In this document: one piece after another, positions 16,125 to 23,988 of the stretch
Numbering within the stretch: the stretch's first letter is position 1
How the letters are laid out: every line of letters starts with the position of its first letter
Origin: Streptomyces orinoci
GTDB lineage: Bacteria > Actinomycetota > Actinomycetes > Streptomycetales > Streptomycetaceae
NCBI RefSeq assembly: GCF_003121295.1
Contig: NZ_PHNC01000029.1
Location: forward strand, 1,488,001 to 1,552,000
Length of the DNA: 64,000 nucleotides
Direction of reading: 5' to 3'
Made by a program: the position numbers and the translations under genes
The notes under the pieces: generated by a model
What the model was told of the DNA's origin: nothing
Seen by the model: only the letters and a program-made list of their open reading frames with translations
The model's database searches: none

Positions 16125-17195
16125 ATGCCCACCACCATCAGCGTGCACCGCGTCCACGCCGCGCTGGGCGGCGCCCGAAGGCTGGGCATCGACCCGGTGC
16201 CCCCGTTGCAGGCCGCCCGGATACCGCCGCTGCTGCTGGGGGACGACGCGGCGCGGGTGACCGCCGAGCAGTTCGCCTCGCTGGTACGGGAGTTGCGCCT
16301 GGTCACCGGGGATGAGTTCCTGGGCCTGGGCCCGGCGCCCAGCAGACCCGGGACCTTCGCCATGATGTGCTACGCCTGCGTCGGCTGCCCGGACCTGGGC
16401 AGCGCGCTGAAGCGGGCGGCGCGGTTCTATGGACTCTTCCCCGGCGGGCCCCGGCTGGCCCTCGAACAGCGGGGCGGACAGGCGGTGTTCGCCGTCCACA
16501 GCGATCTGCGCGGCCACCCGGAGGGGTGGTTTATGGCCGAGTGCCTGCTGCTGATCTGGCACCGGCTGGCCAGTTGGCTGATCGGCCGCCGGATCACCCT
16601 GAACGGGGCGGAGTTCGGCCATGGCGCACCGCCGGGGGCCGCCGACTGCGAGGCGATGTTCGGCTGCCCGGTGCGCTTCCGGGCCGCCCGGACCGGTGCC
16701 GCCTTTGACACCAACTGGCTGGCCGCGCCGGTGCTGCGGGACGAGACCGGGCTGGACGGGCTGCTGCGCCGGGCACCGGCGGATCTGCTCGGCCACCGGG
16801 CGTACCGGATGACCGTCACCGAACAGGTGCGCAGGGCCCTCGGCGGGGCGCTGCGGGCCGGTCCGCCGGCCCGGCTGCCGGAGATGACCGAGCTGGCGGC
16901 CCGGCTGGCGGTGAGCCCGGCGACGCTGCGCCGCCGGCTGGGCGCGGAGGGCACCTCCTACCGGCGGCTACGGGACCAGGTGCGACGGGAGGCGGCGCTG
17001 GCCCAACTGGCCGGCGGGCGGGAGCCGATCGCCGAACTGGCGGCCCGGCTGGGGTTCTCCGAGGACACCGCCTTCCACCGGGCGTTCCGCCGCTGGACCG
17101 GGCGCACGCCGGGGGCGTACCGGGCGGAACTGCCCCATCACCCCGGACCGCCGAGTCCACTTGGTCCGCCTGGCCCCTCCGGCCTGCAAAGCTGA
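16125..17195 (+). CDS. AraC-family transcriptional regulator
   Basis: A 356-residue regulator with an N-terminal arabinose-binding-type domain of the OruR/ArgR-like class (about residues 10-190) and a C-terminal double helix-turn-helix. In the latter, LAARLAVSPATLRRRLGAEGTSYRRLRDQVRREAAL is the first HTH and IAELAARLGFSEDTAFHRAF the second, ending in WTGRTPGAYR. The ATG at 16125 gives the standard family start. It diverges from the acyl-CoA ligase gene with under 100 bp between them, so it may control that gene in response to a lipid or acyl ligand; this is inference from position. Confidence 0.9.
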   Translation: MPTTISVHRVHAALGGARRLGIDPVPPLQAARIPPLLLGDDAARVTAEQFASLVRELRLVTGDEFLGLGPAPSRPGTFAMMCYACVGCPDLGSALKRAARFYGLFPGGPRLALEQRGGQAVFAVHSDLRGHPEGWFMAECLLLIWHRLASWLIGRRITLNGAEFGHGAPPGAADCEAMFGCPVRFRAARTGAAFDTNWLAAPVLRDETGLDGLLRRAPADLLGHRAYRMTVTEQVRRALGGALRAGPPARLPEMTELAARLAVSPATLRRRLGAEGTSYRRLRDQVRREAALAQLAGGREPIAELAARLGFSEDTAFHRAFRRWTGRTPGAYRAELPHHPGPPSPLGPPGPSGLQS

Positions 17196-17279
17196 GCGTT
17201 CCGGTCAGCTCCGGACTTACCGGTCGGTCACTACGGTGCGCCTCAACTCCGCTCGATCCCCCGAGAGTTGGGAGCACCC

Positions 17280-18431
17280 ATGCGTCTGCGCACCCTCGCC
17301 GTCTGCGCGGTCACCGCGCTGGCGGTCTCGCTGGGCCTGCCGGGCGGCCCGGCCGCCGCCGAACCCCCGGCAAGACCCGGCGACCTGGTCAGCTCCTCCC
17401 TCACCTCCTTCCACCCGCTGCCGGGCCGGCCCACCAACACCCGTGCCTGGCACATCACCTATCGCTCCACCACCGCCAAGGGCGCGCCCAATGTGGTCTC
17501 CGGCACCGTGATCGTGCCGCGGGACGGCCACCGCGGGCCGCGCCCCCTGGTCACCTATGCCGTGGGCACCGTGGGCATGGCCGACCACTGCGCGCCCTCG
17601 GCCGGGTTCCCCTACGGGACCACTCTGGAGGGCAATCTGATCCAGCTGCTGACGCTGCGCGGCTGGGCGGTGGCGGTCACCGACTACGAGGGGCTGGGCA
17701 CTCCGGGCGAGCACACCTATACGGTGGGCCCGGCCGAGGGCCATGCCGTACTGGACGCGGCCCGGGCCGCCCTGCGGCTGCCCCAGGCCGGGCTGGACCC
17801 CGGCACCCCGGTCGGCATCATGGGCTACTCCCAGGGCGGGCAGGCCGGCGCCTGGGCCGCCGAACTGCATGACTCCTACGCGCCCGAGCTCAACCTCAAG
17901 GGCACCGCCACCGGCGGCGTCCCGGCCGATCTGCCGGCCGTCGCCGCTTATGACGACGGGGGCGTGGGCGCCGGGCTGATACTGATGGCCGCGGTCGGGC
18001 AGAACGCGGCCTATCCGGAACTCCACTTGGAGCGCTACCTCAACCAACGCGGCCGCGACCATGTGGAGTTCCTCAAGCGGCACTGTGTGGCCGTCAACAC
18101 CGTGGCGGGCCTGTTCCGGCGGATCTCCGAGGTGACGGTCCGCAATCCGCTGGACCAGCCGGACTGGCAGCGAGTGCTGCACCTCTCCGACCTGGGCCGG
18201 CACGCCCCGGACCGGCCGGTGTACCTCTACCACGGAGTGGTGGACGAGCTGATCCCTTACACGGTGGGGCGTGCGCTGCGGGACCACTGGTGCGCCAAGG
18301 GAGCGGCGGTGCACTGGACTTCGCTGCCGCTGGCGGAGCATATCGCCGGGGCGGTCACCCAGGCGGTTCCGGCCGGGGACTGGCTGGCCAGGCGGTTCGC
18401 CGGTGAGCCGGAGCGGGGTGACTGCGGCTGA
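17280..18431 (+). CDS. secreted lipase (LIP family alpha/beta hydrolase)
   Basis: A 383-residue protein with a clean Sec signal peptide: MRLRTLAVCAVTALAVSLGL then PGGPAAAEP, with cleavage likely after the AAA. The mature domain has the fungal-type secretory lipase pattern: GTVIVPRDG early, the long VAVTDYEGLGTP strand, and the nucleophile elbow GYSQGG at about residue 183. A late VYLYHGVVDELIPY supplies the acid, and AEHIAG the likely His. The ATG at 17280 is preferred because GGGAG lies seven bases upstream. Extracellular acylglycerol or ester hydrolysis is expected. Confidence 0.88.
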   Translation: MRLRTLAVCAVTALAVSLGLPGGPAAAEPPARPGDLVSSSLTSFHPLPGRPTNTRAWHITYRSTTAKGAPNVVSGTVIVPRDGHRGPRPLVTYAVGTVGMADHCAPSAGFPYGTTLEGNLIQLLTLRGWAVAVTDYEGLGTPGEHTYTVGPAEGHAVLDAARAALRLPQAGLDPGTPVGIMGYSQGGQAGAWAAELHDSYAPELNLKGTATGGVPADLPAVAAYDDGGVGAGLILMAAVGQNAAYPELHLERYLNQRGRDHVEFLKRHCVAVNTVAGLFRRISEVTVRNPLDQPDWQRVLHLSDLGRHAPDRPVYLYHGVVDELIPYTVGRALRDHWCAKGAAVHWTSLPLAEHIAGAVTQAVPAGDWLARRFAGEPERGDCG

Positions 18432-18460
18432 GCGAGCGGGGGTGGGCGTCCCGGCCCCGC

Positions 18461-18598
18461 CCCCGTACCCCGCGTCAGACGGCGGGCGCTCCGTACGGCC
18501 GCGTCAGACGGCGGGCGCCCCCGTACCGCGTCGGACGACGAACGCCCCGTACCCCGCGTCGGACGGCGAACGCCCCGTACCCGCGTCAGACCGCGGCC
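18461..18598. repeat. imperfect 25-30 bp tandem repeat at 3' end of TetR gene
   Basis: About four and a half units share the core CCCGTACC(CC)GCGTCRGACGGCG with variable ends, starting near 18461, 18491, 18519, 18545 and 18573. The last unit enters the 3' end of the TetR-family gene. Unit-length variation suggests slippage. No function is evident. Confidence 0.7.
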
Positions 18599-19260
18599 GC
18601 CGGCGGCCAGCGCCGCCCGCCGGTGAGGTTCTCCAGCCCCACCCAGGCCATATTCATCAAGGTGGCGGCCGTCTCGCGGGCCGAAGGCACCGCGCCGGTA
18701 CGGTGGTTGGCCCAGCCGGCCAGCGACTCGGCCGCGCCCACCAGGGCATGGGCCAGACCGGAGACCTCGCGGGCGCTCAACGGCTTGCGCCCGCCGTCCG
18801 GTTGGGCGCACTCGGCGATCAGCCGGGTGACCAGATCCACGATCCGCTGCCGGAGTTCGGCCACCACCAGGGCGAAGGGCTCGCCATGGATACGGGCCTG
18901 GCAGCTGAGCACCGCCCAGCCGTCCGGATGTTCGGCGGTGTGCGCGAAGAAGGCACGCAGCCCGCACCACAGCCGCCGCTCGGCGCTGTCACCCGGCTCC
19001 ACACCCGCCTGGATCTCCTGGATCAGCGACTCCGCCTCGCGCCGGATGCAGGCACTGAACAGTTCCTCCTTGGAGTTGAGGTAGAGATAGACCAAGGGCT
19101 TGGACGCTCCGGCCAGTTCGGCGATCTCGTCCATGGAGGCCGCGCGGTAGCCGCGCCGGGCGAAGACCTCGACCGCGGCATCCAGCATCTGCCGCTCACG
19201 GACCTCCCGTGGCATCCGCTTGACCCTGGGTTTGCGTTGTGCAGGAGTTGCAGTAGTCAC
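18586..19260 (-). CDS. TetR-family transcriptional regulator
   Basis: A 224-residue repressor. The N-terminal HTH runs through RERQMLDAAVEVFARRGYRA, then SMDEIAELAGASKPLVYLYLNSKEELF, a textbook TetR DNA-binding domain. The rest is an all-helical ligand-binding domain. A GTG start at 19260 is chosen because GGAGGG lies seven bases upstream. An inverted repeat TTACC-N4-GGTAA lies just upstream of the start and is a likely autoregulatory operator. The ligand is unknown; the neighbouring genes are a lipase and a solute symporter. Confidence 0.9.
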   Translation of the reverse strand: MTTATPAQRKPRVKRMPREVRERQMLDAAVEVFARRGYRAASMDEIAELAGASKPLVYLYLNSKEELFSACIRREAESLIQEIQAGVEPGDSAERRLWCGLRAFFAHTAEHPDGWAVLSCQARIHGEPFALVVAELRQRIVDLVTRLIAECAQPDGGRKPLSAREVSGLAHALVGAAESLAGWANHRTGAVPSARETAATLMNMAWVGLENLTGGRRWPPAAAV

Positions 19261-19285
19261 GACAAATCCCTCCGCCCCCGTAACT

Positions 19286-19299
19286 TTACCGGCAGGTAA
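19286..19299. promoter_or_regulatory. candidate TetR operator
   Basis: TTACC (19286-19290) and GGTAA (19295-19299) form a perfect inverted repeat with a 4-nt spacer, 26 bp upstream of the TetR-family start codon. The location is right for negative autoregulation. It was found by eye, not by a motif search. Confidence 0.55.
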
Positions 19300-19358
19300 T
19301 ATCACGGAGGGGAGGGACGTCAAGGGCCGTTGGGGCCAGTGCTGTTGGCCGGCCGGCT

Positions 19359-20672
19359 CTAGGCCGCGCTCAGCACCGGCGCGGCCTCCTCGGCCTCGAC
19401 CAGCCGGGAGCCATCGGCCCGCTGGTACGCCTCGCGGTCCAGGATCTTCTCCCGGGACGCGACGATGATCGGCACCACTGATTGGCCGGCAACGTTGGTG
19501 GCGGTCCGCACCATGTCCACGATCGGGTCGATGGCCAGCAGCAGACCCACCCCCGCCATCGGCAGGCCCAGCGTGGAGAGGGTCAGGGTGAGCATCACGG
19601 TGGCGCCGGTCAGGCCGGCGGTGGCGGCGGAGCCGATCACCGAGACAAAGGCGATCAGCAGGTAGTCGCGTACCTCAAGGTGCACCCCGAAGACCTGGGC
19701 CACAAAGATGGCGGCGATCGCCGGGTAGATGGAGGCGCAGCCGTCCATCTTGGTGGTGGCGCCGAAGGGCACCGCGAAGGAGGTGTACTCCCGGGGCACG
19801 CCCAGGCGTTCGGTCACCTTCTGGGTCAGCGGCATGGTGCCCACCGAGGAGCGGGAGACAAAGGCCAGCTGGATGGCGGGCCAGGCGCCCTTGAAGAACC
19901 GCAGCGGGCTGACCTTGGCGACGGTGGCCAGCAGCAGCGGGTAGACGCCGAAGAGCACGATGGCGCAGCCGACGTAGATATCGGCGGTGAAGGTGGCGTA
20001 CTTGCCGATCAGGTTCCAGCCGTACTTGTAAACGGCCTTGCCGACCAGGCCCAGGCTGCCCAGCGGGGCGAGCCGGATGACCCACCACAGCACCTTCTGC
20101 AGCAGCTCCAGCACGGTCTCGCTGAGGGTGAGCAGCGGCCGGGCCTTCTCGCCCAGCTGGAGCACGGCGACGCCGGACACCGCGGCCATAAAGACGATCT
20201 GGAGCACATTGAGCTGGGTGAAGGGCGTGATGACGTCGGTGGGGACGATGCCGGTGAGGAAGTCCAGCCAGGATCCGTGCTTCTGCGGGGCGGCGCCGTC
20301 CGCCGCGGTCAGGCCGGTGCCCGAACCGGGGTGCGTCAGCAGGCCGATGGCCAGGCCGATGCTCACCGCGATCAGCGAGGTGATCATGAACCACAGCAGG
20401 GTGCGGGTGGCCAGCCGGGCGGCGTTGGAGACATTCCTGAGGTTGGTGATGGACACCAGGATGGCGAAGAACACCAGCGGGGCGACCACCACCATCAGCA
20501 GCTGGACAAAGATGCCGCCGATCTTGTCGAGGGTGGTCTGCAGCCAGCCGATGTCACCGCTGCGGGCGGCCCAGCCCAGCAGCGCGCCCAGCACCAGGCC
20601 GAGCAGGATCTGGGCCCAGAACGGGACCTTGGGTATGCGCGGGCGCGCGGCGGACGTGGAAGTGGTGGACAA
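19359..20672 (-). CDS. DAACS-family dicarboxylate/amino-acid:cation symporter, possibly a cystine transporter
   Basis: A 437-residue polytopic transporter of the GltP/DctA/TcyP family. It shows the helical-hairpin signatures SRSSVGTMPLTQ, the unwound-helix region ATTKMDGCASIYPAIAAIF, and the late VDMVRTATNVAGQS, which form the substrate and sodium or proton site. A TTG at 20672 is the best start: GGAG lies seven bases upstream and the protein then begins STTSTSAARP before the first helix. A cysteine-rich leader peptide is encoded 96 bp upstream, so the substrate may be cystine or another sulfur compound (as for TcyP) rather than C4-dicarboxylates; that is inference. Confidence 0.88.
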   Translation of the reverse strand: MSTTSTSAARPRIPKVPFWAQILLGLVLGALLGWAARSGDIGWLQTTLDKIGGIFVQLLMVVVAPLVFFAILVSITNLRNVSNAARLATRTLLWFMITSLIAVSIGLAIGLLTHPGSGTGLTAADGAAPQKHGSWLDFLTGIVPTDVITPFTQLNVLQIVFMAAVSGVAVLQLGEKARPLLTLSETVLELLQKVLWWVIRLAPLGSLGLVGKAVYKYGWNLIGKYATFTADIYVGCAIVLFGVYPLLLATVAKVSPLRFFKGAWPAIQLAFVSRSSVGTMPLTQKVTERLGVPREYTSFAVPFGATTKMDGCASIYPAIAAIFVAQVFGVHLEVRDYLLIAFVSVIGSAATAGLTGATVMLTLTLSTLGLPMAGVGLLLAIDPIVDMVRTATNVAGQSVVPIIVASREKILDREAYQRADGSRLVEAEEAAPVLSAA

Positions 20673-20767
20673 CGGATGCTCCGGGGGACAGACAGAAAAA
20701 CGGGCGTGGGGCGCCGGGAGGTCCGTAAGAGAGGGGATCTCCGGCCGCTGGCGAACCAGGTGAGAGG

Positions 20768-20869
20768 TCAGCGGCGGCGACAGGCCGCGGAGGCACAGCG
20801 GCAAAGATCGACATGCAGGCGCGCCACAAGCCCGGGGCCCGTGGGGATTCGGTGCGCTGCTGTCTTCAT
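20768..20869 (-). CDS. cysteine-rich leader peptide upstream of symporter
   Basis: A 33-residue ORF starting at ATG 20869 (a GTG two codons upstream is possible) and ending RLHVDLCRCASAACRRR. This tail closely matches the short attenuator-type leader peptides found before sulfur-assimilation genes in actinobacteria, which carry an R-x-H-V-D-L core and clustered cysteines. Three Cys codons fall within eight positions, so ribosome stalling under cysteine shortage could couple to expression of the downstream transporter. It lies 96 bp before the transporter start, and that gap ends in a GCCCG-TTTTT run on the transcript strand. The mechanism is inferred by analogy. Confidence 0.75.
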   Translation of the reverse strand: MKTAAHRIPTGPGLVARLHVDLCRCASAACRRR

Positions 20870-20891
20870 GCGCACCACGGTAACACCGGGT

Positions 20892-20908
20892 CTTTGGGTA
20901 ACCCAAAG
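20892..20908. promoter_or_regulatory. 17-bp perfect palindrome upstream of leader peptide
   Basis: CTTTGGGTAACCCAAAG has perfect 8-bp arms around a central A. It lies 17-40 bp upstream of the leader-peptide start codon, where a promoter is expected, so it is a strong candidate operator. The regulator is not identified. Confidence 0.6.
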
Positions 20909-20931
20909 GAGTTCTTGGGGATCAAGGCCGG

Positions 20932-20972
20932 AAAAAGCCCGGGGCCCGCCGGCTGAGCGGCGGGCCCCGGGC
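20932..20972 (-). terminator. intrinsic terminator of the DUF4229 gene
   Basis: Perfect 15-bp arms (20937-20951 and 20958-20972) around a 6-nt loop are followed on the minus strand by a TTTTT run at 20932-20936. It ends the DUF4229 transcript 18 bp after its stop codon and insulates the symporter promoter. Confidence 0.92.
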
Positions 20973-20989
20973 CTGGTGTGACGGGACTC

Positions 20990-21280
20990 TCAGGTGGCCG
21001 AGTCCTCCTGGGCGGCGTTGGCGGCCAGCTGTTCCTTGGCCCGGTCCACCCGCGCGGCGACCTGCATCGCCATGGCCTCGCGGGGCTTGCGCAGCAGCAC
21101 CCAGCTGAGCGGGGCGGAGAGGATCAGGGCGAGCAGGATCATCCAGAAGATATTGGAGCTGCCCACGCCCAGCGGGATCAGACGTGCGTAGCACAGCACC
21201 CAGACGACGGCGAAGCAGGCGATGAGGAGGCCGAATCGCCAGGCGGTGTAGCGGAGCGATGCGTACTTCTGGCTACTCAC
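20990..21280 (-). CDS. DUF4229 small membrane protein
   Basis: A 96-residue protein with two transmembrane helices: FGLLIACFAVVWVLCYARLI and FWMILLALILSAPLSWVLL. A charged C-terminal tail (VDRAKEQLAANAAQED) follows. This matches the DUF4229 family, found next to the menaquinone genes in many actinobacteria. The GTG start gives MSSQKYASLRY, the usual beginning. It lies directly upstream of the symporter's own promoter region and 80 bp downstream of mqnE on the same strand, and ends in a strong terminator. A link to quinone metabolism is suggested only by position. Confidence 0.85.
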   Translation of the reverse strand: MSSQKYASLRYTAWRFGLLIACFAVVWVLCYARLIPLGVGSSNIFWMILLALILSAPLSWVLLRKPREAMAMQVAARVDRAKEQLAANAAQEDSAT

Positions 21281-21362
21281 GGACGGGACCTTCTTCTCAA
21301 CGGCAACCGAAAGGGTCTCTCCCAGTCAAGCATGGAAAGTTATGGATCTACCGGGGGGTCGC

Positions 21363-22526
21363 TCAGACCCGCATCGGCTGCGGCGACTCGCGCAGCGAGG
21401 CGTCCGGGCCGGGGTATTCCCGGATGATCTCGTAGCGGGTGTTGCGCTCCACCGGGCGGAAGCCCGCCTCGCGGATCAGCTCCAGCAGGTCGTCCCGGGT
21501 GAGCTTGTTGGGCGTGCCGTAGTTGTCCGCATCGTGGGTGATCTTGTACTCGACCACCGAGCCGTCCATGTCGTCCGCGCCGTGCTGGAGGGCGAGCTGG
21601 GCGGTCTGCACTCCGTGCATCACCCAGAACACCTTGACATGCGGGATGTTGTCGAACAGCAGCCGGGAGACGGCGAAGGTCTTCAGCGCCTCGGCGCCGG
21701 TGGCCATGGTGGTACGGGCCTGGAGCCGGTTGCGGACCTTGCCGTCCTTCATGTCCACGAAGTCGTGCTGGTAGCGCAGCGGGATGAAGACCTGGAAGCC
21801 GCCGGTCTCGTCCTGGAGTTCACGCAGCCGCAGGACATGGTCCACCCGGTGGCGCGGCTCCTCGATATGGCCGTAGAGCATGGTGCAGGGGGTCTTCAGG
21901 CCCTTGGAGTGCGCCAGGCGGTGGATGCGCGACCAGTCCTCCCAGTGGGTGTCGTGGTCCACGATGTGCTGCCGGACCTCCCAGTCGAAGATCTCCGCGC
22001 CACCGCCGGTGAGCGACTCCAGGCCGGCGTCGATCAGCTCGTCCAGGATCTCGGAGGCGGGCAGGCCGGAGATCTTCTCGAAGTGGTGGATCTCGGTGGC
22101 GGTGAACGCCTTCAGCGAGACCTCCGGCAGCGCCTCCTTGAGCGCCTTCAGCGAGCGCGGGTAGTAGCGCCAAGGGAGCGTCGGATGCAGGCCGTTGACG
22201 ATGTGCAGCTCGGTGAGGTGCTCGTTCTCCATGGCCTTGGCCAGGCGGACGGCTTCCTCGATGCGCATGGTGTACGCGTCCTTCTCGCCCGGCTTGCGCT
22301 GGAAGGAGCAGTAGGCGCACGAGGCGGTGCACACATTGGTCATATTGAGGTGCCGGTTGACGTTGAAGTGGACGACGTCACCGTTCTTGCGGGTGCGTAC
22401 CTGGTGCGCCAGCCCGCCCAGCCAGGCCAGGTCGTCGCACTCGTAGAGGGCGATGCCGTCCTCGCGGGTCAGCCGCTCCCCGGCCTGGACCTTCTCCTCC
22501 AGCTCGCGCTTGAGTCCGGCGTCCAT
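21363..22526 (-). CDS. mqnE: aminodeoxyfutalosine synthase (radical SAM)
   Basis: A 387-residue radical SAM enzyme joining SAM to the MqnA product to make 6-amino-6-deoxyfutalosine. The cluster motif CTASCAYC is near residue 66, after VNRHLNMTNV, with LTGGGAEIFDWEVRQ and VFIPLRYQHDF further on; these distinguish MqnE from MqnC. The ATG has AGGAGG four bases upstream. The order Lrp, mqnE, DUF4229 on the minus strand with short gaps suggests one transcript. With mqnA and mqnC also in this window, three of the five dedicated futalosine enzymes are present; mqnB and mqnD must lie elsewhere. Confidence 0.95.
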   Translation of the reverse strand: MDAGLKRELEEKVQAGERLTREDGIALYECDDLAWLGGLAHQVRTRKNGDVVHFNVNRHLNMTNVCTASCAYCSFQRKPGEKDAYTMRIEEAVRLAKAMENEHLTELHIVNGLHPTLPWRYYPRSLKALKEALPEVSLKAFTATEIHHFEKISGLPASEILDELIDAGLESLTGGGAEIFDWEVRQHIVDHDTHWEDWSRIHRLAHSKGLKTPCTMLYGHIEEPRHRVDHVLRLRELQDETGGFQVFIPLRYQHDFVDMKDGKVRNRLQARTTMATGAEALKTFAVSRLLFDNIPHVKVFWVMHGVQTAQLALQHGADDMDGSVVEYKITHDADNYGTPNKLTRDDLLELIREAGFRPVERNTRYEIIREYPGPDASLRESPQPMRV

Positions 22527-22577
22527 GCATCCTCCTGCTTCACCTACTGCGACCCGGTCGAGACTACTCCCCTGCCC

Positions 22578-23033
22578 TCAGACCTCCTCGGGCAGCTCAC
22601 CCACCCGGTTCTCCCACTTGGTGGAGAGCACGATGGTGGTGCGGGTGCGGCTGACGCCCTTGGTGCCGGACAGCCGGCGGATGGTGCGCTCCAGGCCGTC
22701 CACATCGCCGACCCGGACCTTGAGCATGTAGGAGTCGTCGCCGGCGATGAACCAGCAGTCCTCGATCTCCTCCAGGTCCCGCAGCCGGCGCGCCACATCC
22801 TCGTGGTCGGCGGCGTCCGAGAGCTGAATGCCGATCAGGGCGGTGACGCCCAGGCCCAGCGAGGCGGCGTTGACCGTGGCCCGGTAGCCGGTGATCACGC
22901 CCGCCGCCTCCAGGCGGTTGATCCGGTCCGTGACGCTGGGGCCGGAGAGGCCGACCAGCCGGCCCAGTTCCGCGTATGAGGCCCGGCCGTTCTCCCGGAG
23001 GGCCTGGATGAGCTGCCTGTCCACCGCGTCCAT
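22578..23033 (-). CDS. Lrp/AsnC-family transcriptional regulator
   Basis: A 151-residue regulator with an N-terminal winged HTH (AVDRQLIQALRENGRASYAELGRLVGLSGPSVTDRINRLEAAGVI) and a C-terminal RAM ligand-binding domain containing CWFIAGDDSYMLKVRV. The length is typical. It lies 51 bp upstream of mqnE on the same strand. Members of this family respond to amino acids and bind AT-rich sites; the promoter region just upstream (23034-23130) is unusually AT-rich for this genome. Control of mqnE or itself is plausible but not shown. Confidence 0.93.
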   Translation of the reverse strand: MDAVDRQLIQALRENGRASYAELGRLVGLSGPSVTDRINRLEAAGVITGYRATVNAASLGLGVTALIGIQLSDAADHEDVARRLRDLEEIEDCWFIAGDDSYMLKVRVGDVDGLERTIRRLSGTKGVSRTRTTIVLSTKWENRVGELPEEV

Positions 23034-23045
23034 GCCTGGAACCTT

Positions 23046-23130
23046 TCAATTAATGAGCGAACTCGCCGTCTTGCGTGTAGAATCTAAGGCATACGGGGTC
23101 CGAAACCCTGCGAATCTTTTATCGGATCCT
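23046..23130. promoter_or_regulatory. AT-rich divergent promoter region between Lrp gene and small ORF
   Basis: The stretch stands out for its AT content in this GC-rich window. It contains TTCAATTAATGA next to the Lrp start and a TAGAAT -10-like hexamer at 23078-23083 pointing toward the small plus-strand ORF. It is a natural place for Lrp binding. No clear -35 element was found. Confidence 0.45.
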
Positions 23131-23164
23131 TAAGACACCGACGATCCTTCAGGAGTGAAGACCC

Positions 23165-23302
23165 GTGTACTCGATCGAGATGGCCTACGCCCGCATGCGT
23201 GAGCTGCAGGACCTGGCCAACCGCTCGCGTGCCCACCGTCCCGTCGGCGCCCGTCCCGGCAAGGCCAAGGCCTTCCGCCTCCCGCGCGCCAACAAGGGCT
23301 AA
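23165..23302 (+). CDS. small basic conserved-looking protein of 45 residues
   Basis: A GTG-started ORF with a good ribosome-binding site (CAGGAGTGAAGACCC directly upstream) encodes VYSIEMAYARMRELQDLA followed by a basic, arginine- and alanine-rich tail ending RLPRANKG. The first half is predicted to be an amphipathic helix. It is transcribed away from the Lrp gene and overlaps the convergent flavin prenyltransferase stop by 4 nt. I recall similar small proteins in streptomycetes but cannot verify this. Function is unknown; a nucleic-acid-binding role would fit the charge. Confidence 0.7.
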   Translation: MYSIEMAYARMRELQDLANRSRAHRPVGARPGKAKAFRLPRANKG

Positions 23303-23988
23303 CCATCACCCGGAGAGCGCGCACCGCCGAGCTCTCCCTTCCATCTGCGGTAGAGCTGGTGCGGCACCCCCGCCGCGTCCAGCACCCGCCCGGCGACGAA
23401 GTCCACCAGATCCTGGATGTGCGTCGCCCCCGCGTAGAACGCCGGAGAGGCGGGCAGCACGATCGCGCCCGCCTCGTCCAGTGTCACCAGCTGCTTGAGC
23501 GTCTGTCCGGTCAGCGGGGTTTCCCGCACCGCCACCACCAACGGACGCCGCTCCTTGAGCGTTACGCTCGCGGCCCGTTGCAGCAGATCCTTGGAAAGCC
23601 CCAGCGCCACACCCGCCACACAGGCGGTGCTGGCGGGCACGATCAGCATTCCCTTGGCCGGGTACGAGCCGGAGGACGGGCCGGCCGCGAGATCTCCGGC
23701 CGCCCAGTGGCGTACCTCCGCCAGGCTGCCCTCGAAGGGGTGCGGCTTGCCGTCCGCGCCGGTCTCCAGCCAGGCGCGCAGGTCGTCGCGCCAGTGCGCG
23801 TCCCGGAAGGCGATGCCCGTCTCGTCCAGCACGGTCAGCCGGGCGGCCCGGCTCACCACCAGGTCCACGGCCTCGCCGGCGGCGAGCAGGCCGCGCAGTA
23901 CGGCGGCGGCGTAGGGGGTTCCGGACGCGCCGGAGACGCCCAGCACCCAGGGGGTGCGGGTTGATCGGGTTTTGGGCTCCAGCTCCAC
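23299..23988 (-). CDS. ubiX: UbiX-family flavin prenyltransferase
   Basis: A 229-residue enzyme that makes prenylated FMN, the cofactor needed by the UbiD-type decarboxylase encoded 1.2 kb upstream. Signatures are the flavin-binding WVLGVSGASGTPYAAAVLRGL, the PASTACVAGVALGLSKDLLQRAA block, LKERRPLVVAVRETPL, and the final PASPAFYAGATHIQDLVDFV. A GTG at 23988 is the most sensible start, since upstream sequence in frame reads through a dispersed repeat. A clear ribosome-binding site is lacking. The order ubiD, mqnP, ubiX on one strand shows the late menaquinone steps are grouped. Confidence 0.93.
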   Translation of the reverse strand: MELEPKTRSTRTPWVLGVSGASGTPYAAAVLRGLLAAGEAVDLVVSRAARLTVLDETGIAFRDAHWRDDLRAWLETGADGKPHPFEGSLAEVRHWAAGDLAAGPSSGSYPAKGMLIVPASTACVAGVALGLSKDLLQRAASVTLKERRPLVVAVRETPLTGQTLKQLVTLDEAGAIVLPASPAFYAGATHIQDLVDFVAGRVLDAAGVPHQLYRRWKGELGGARSPGDG

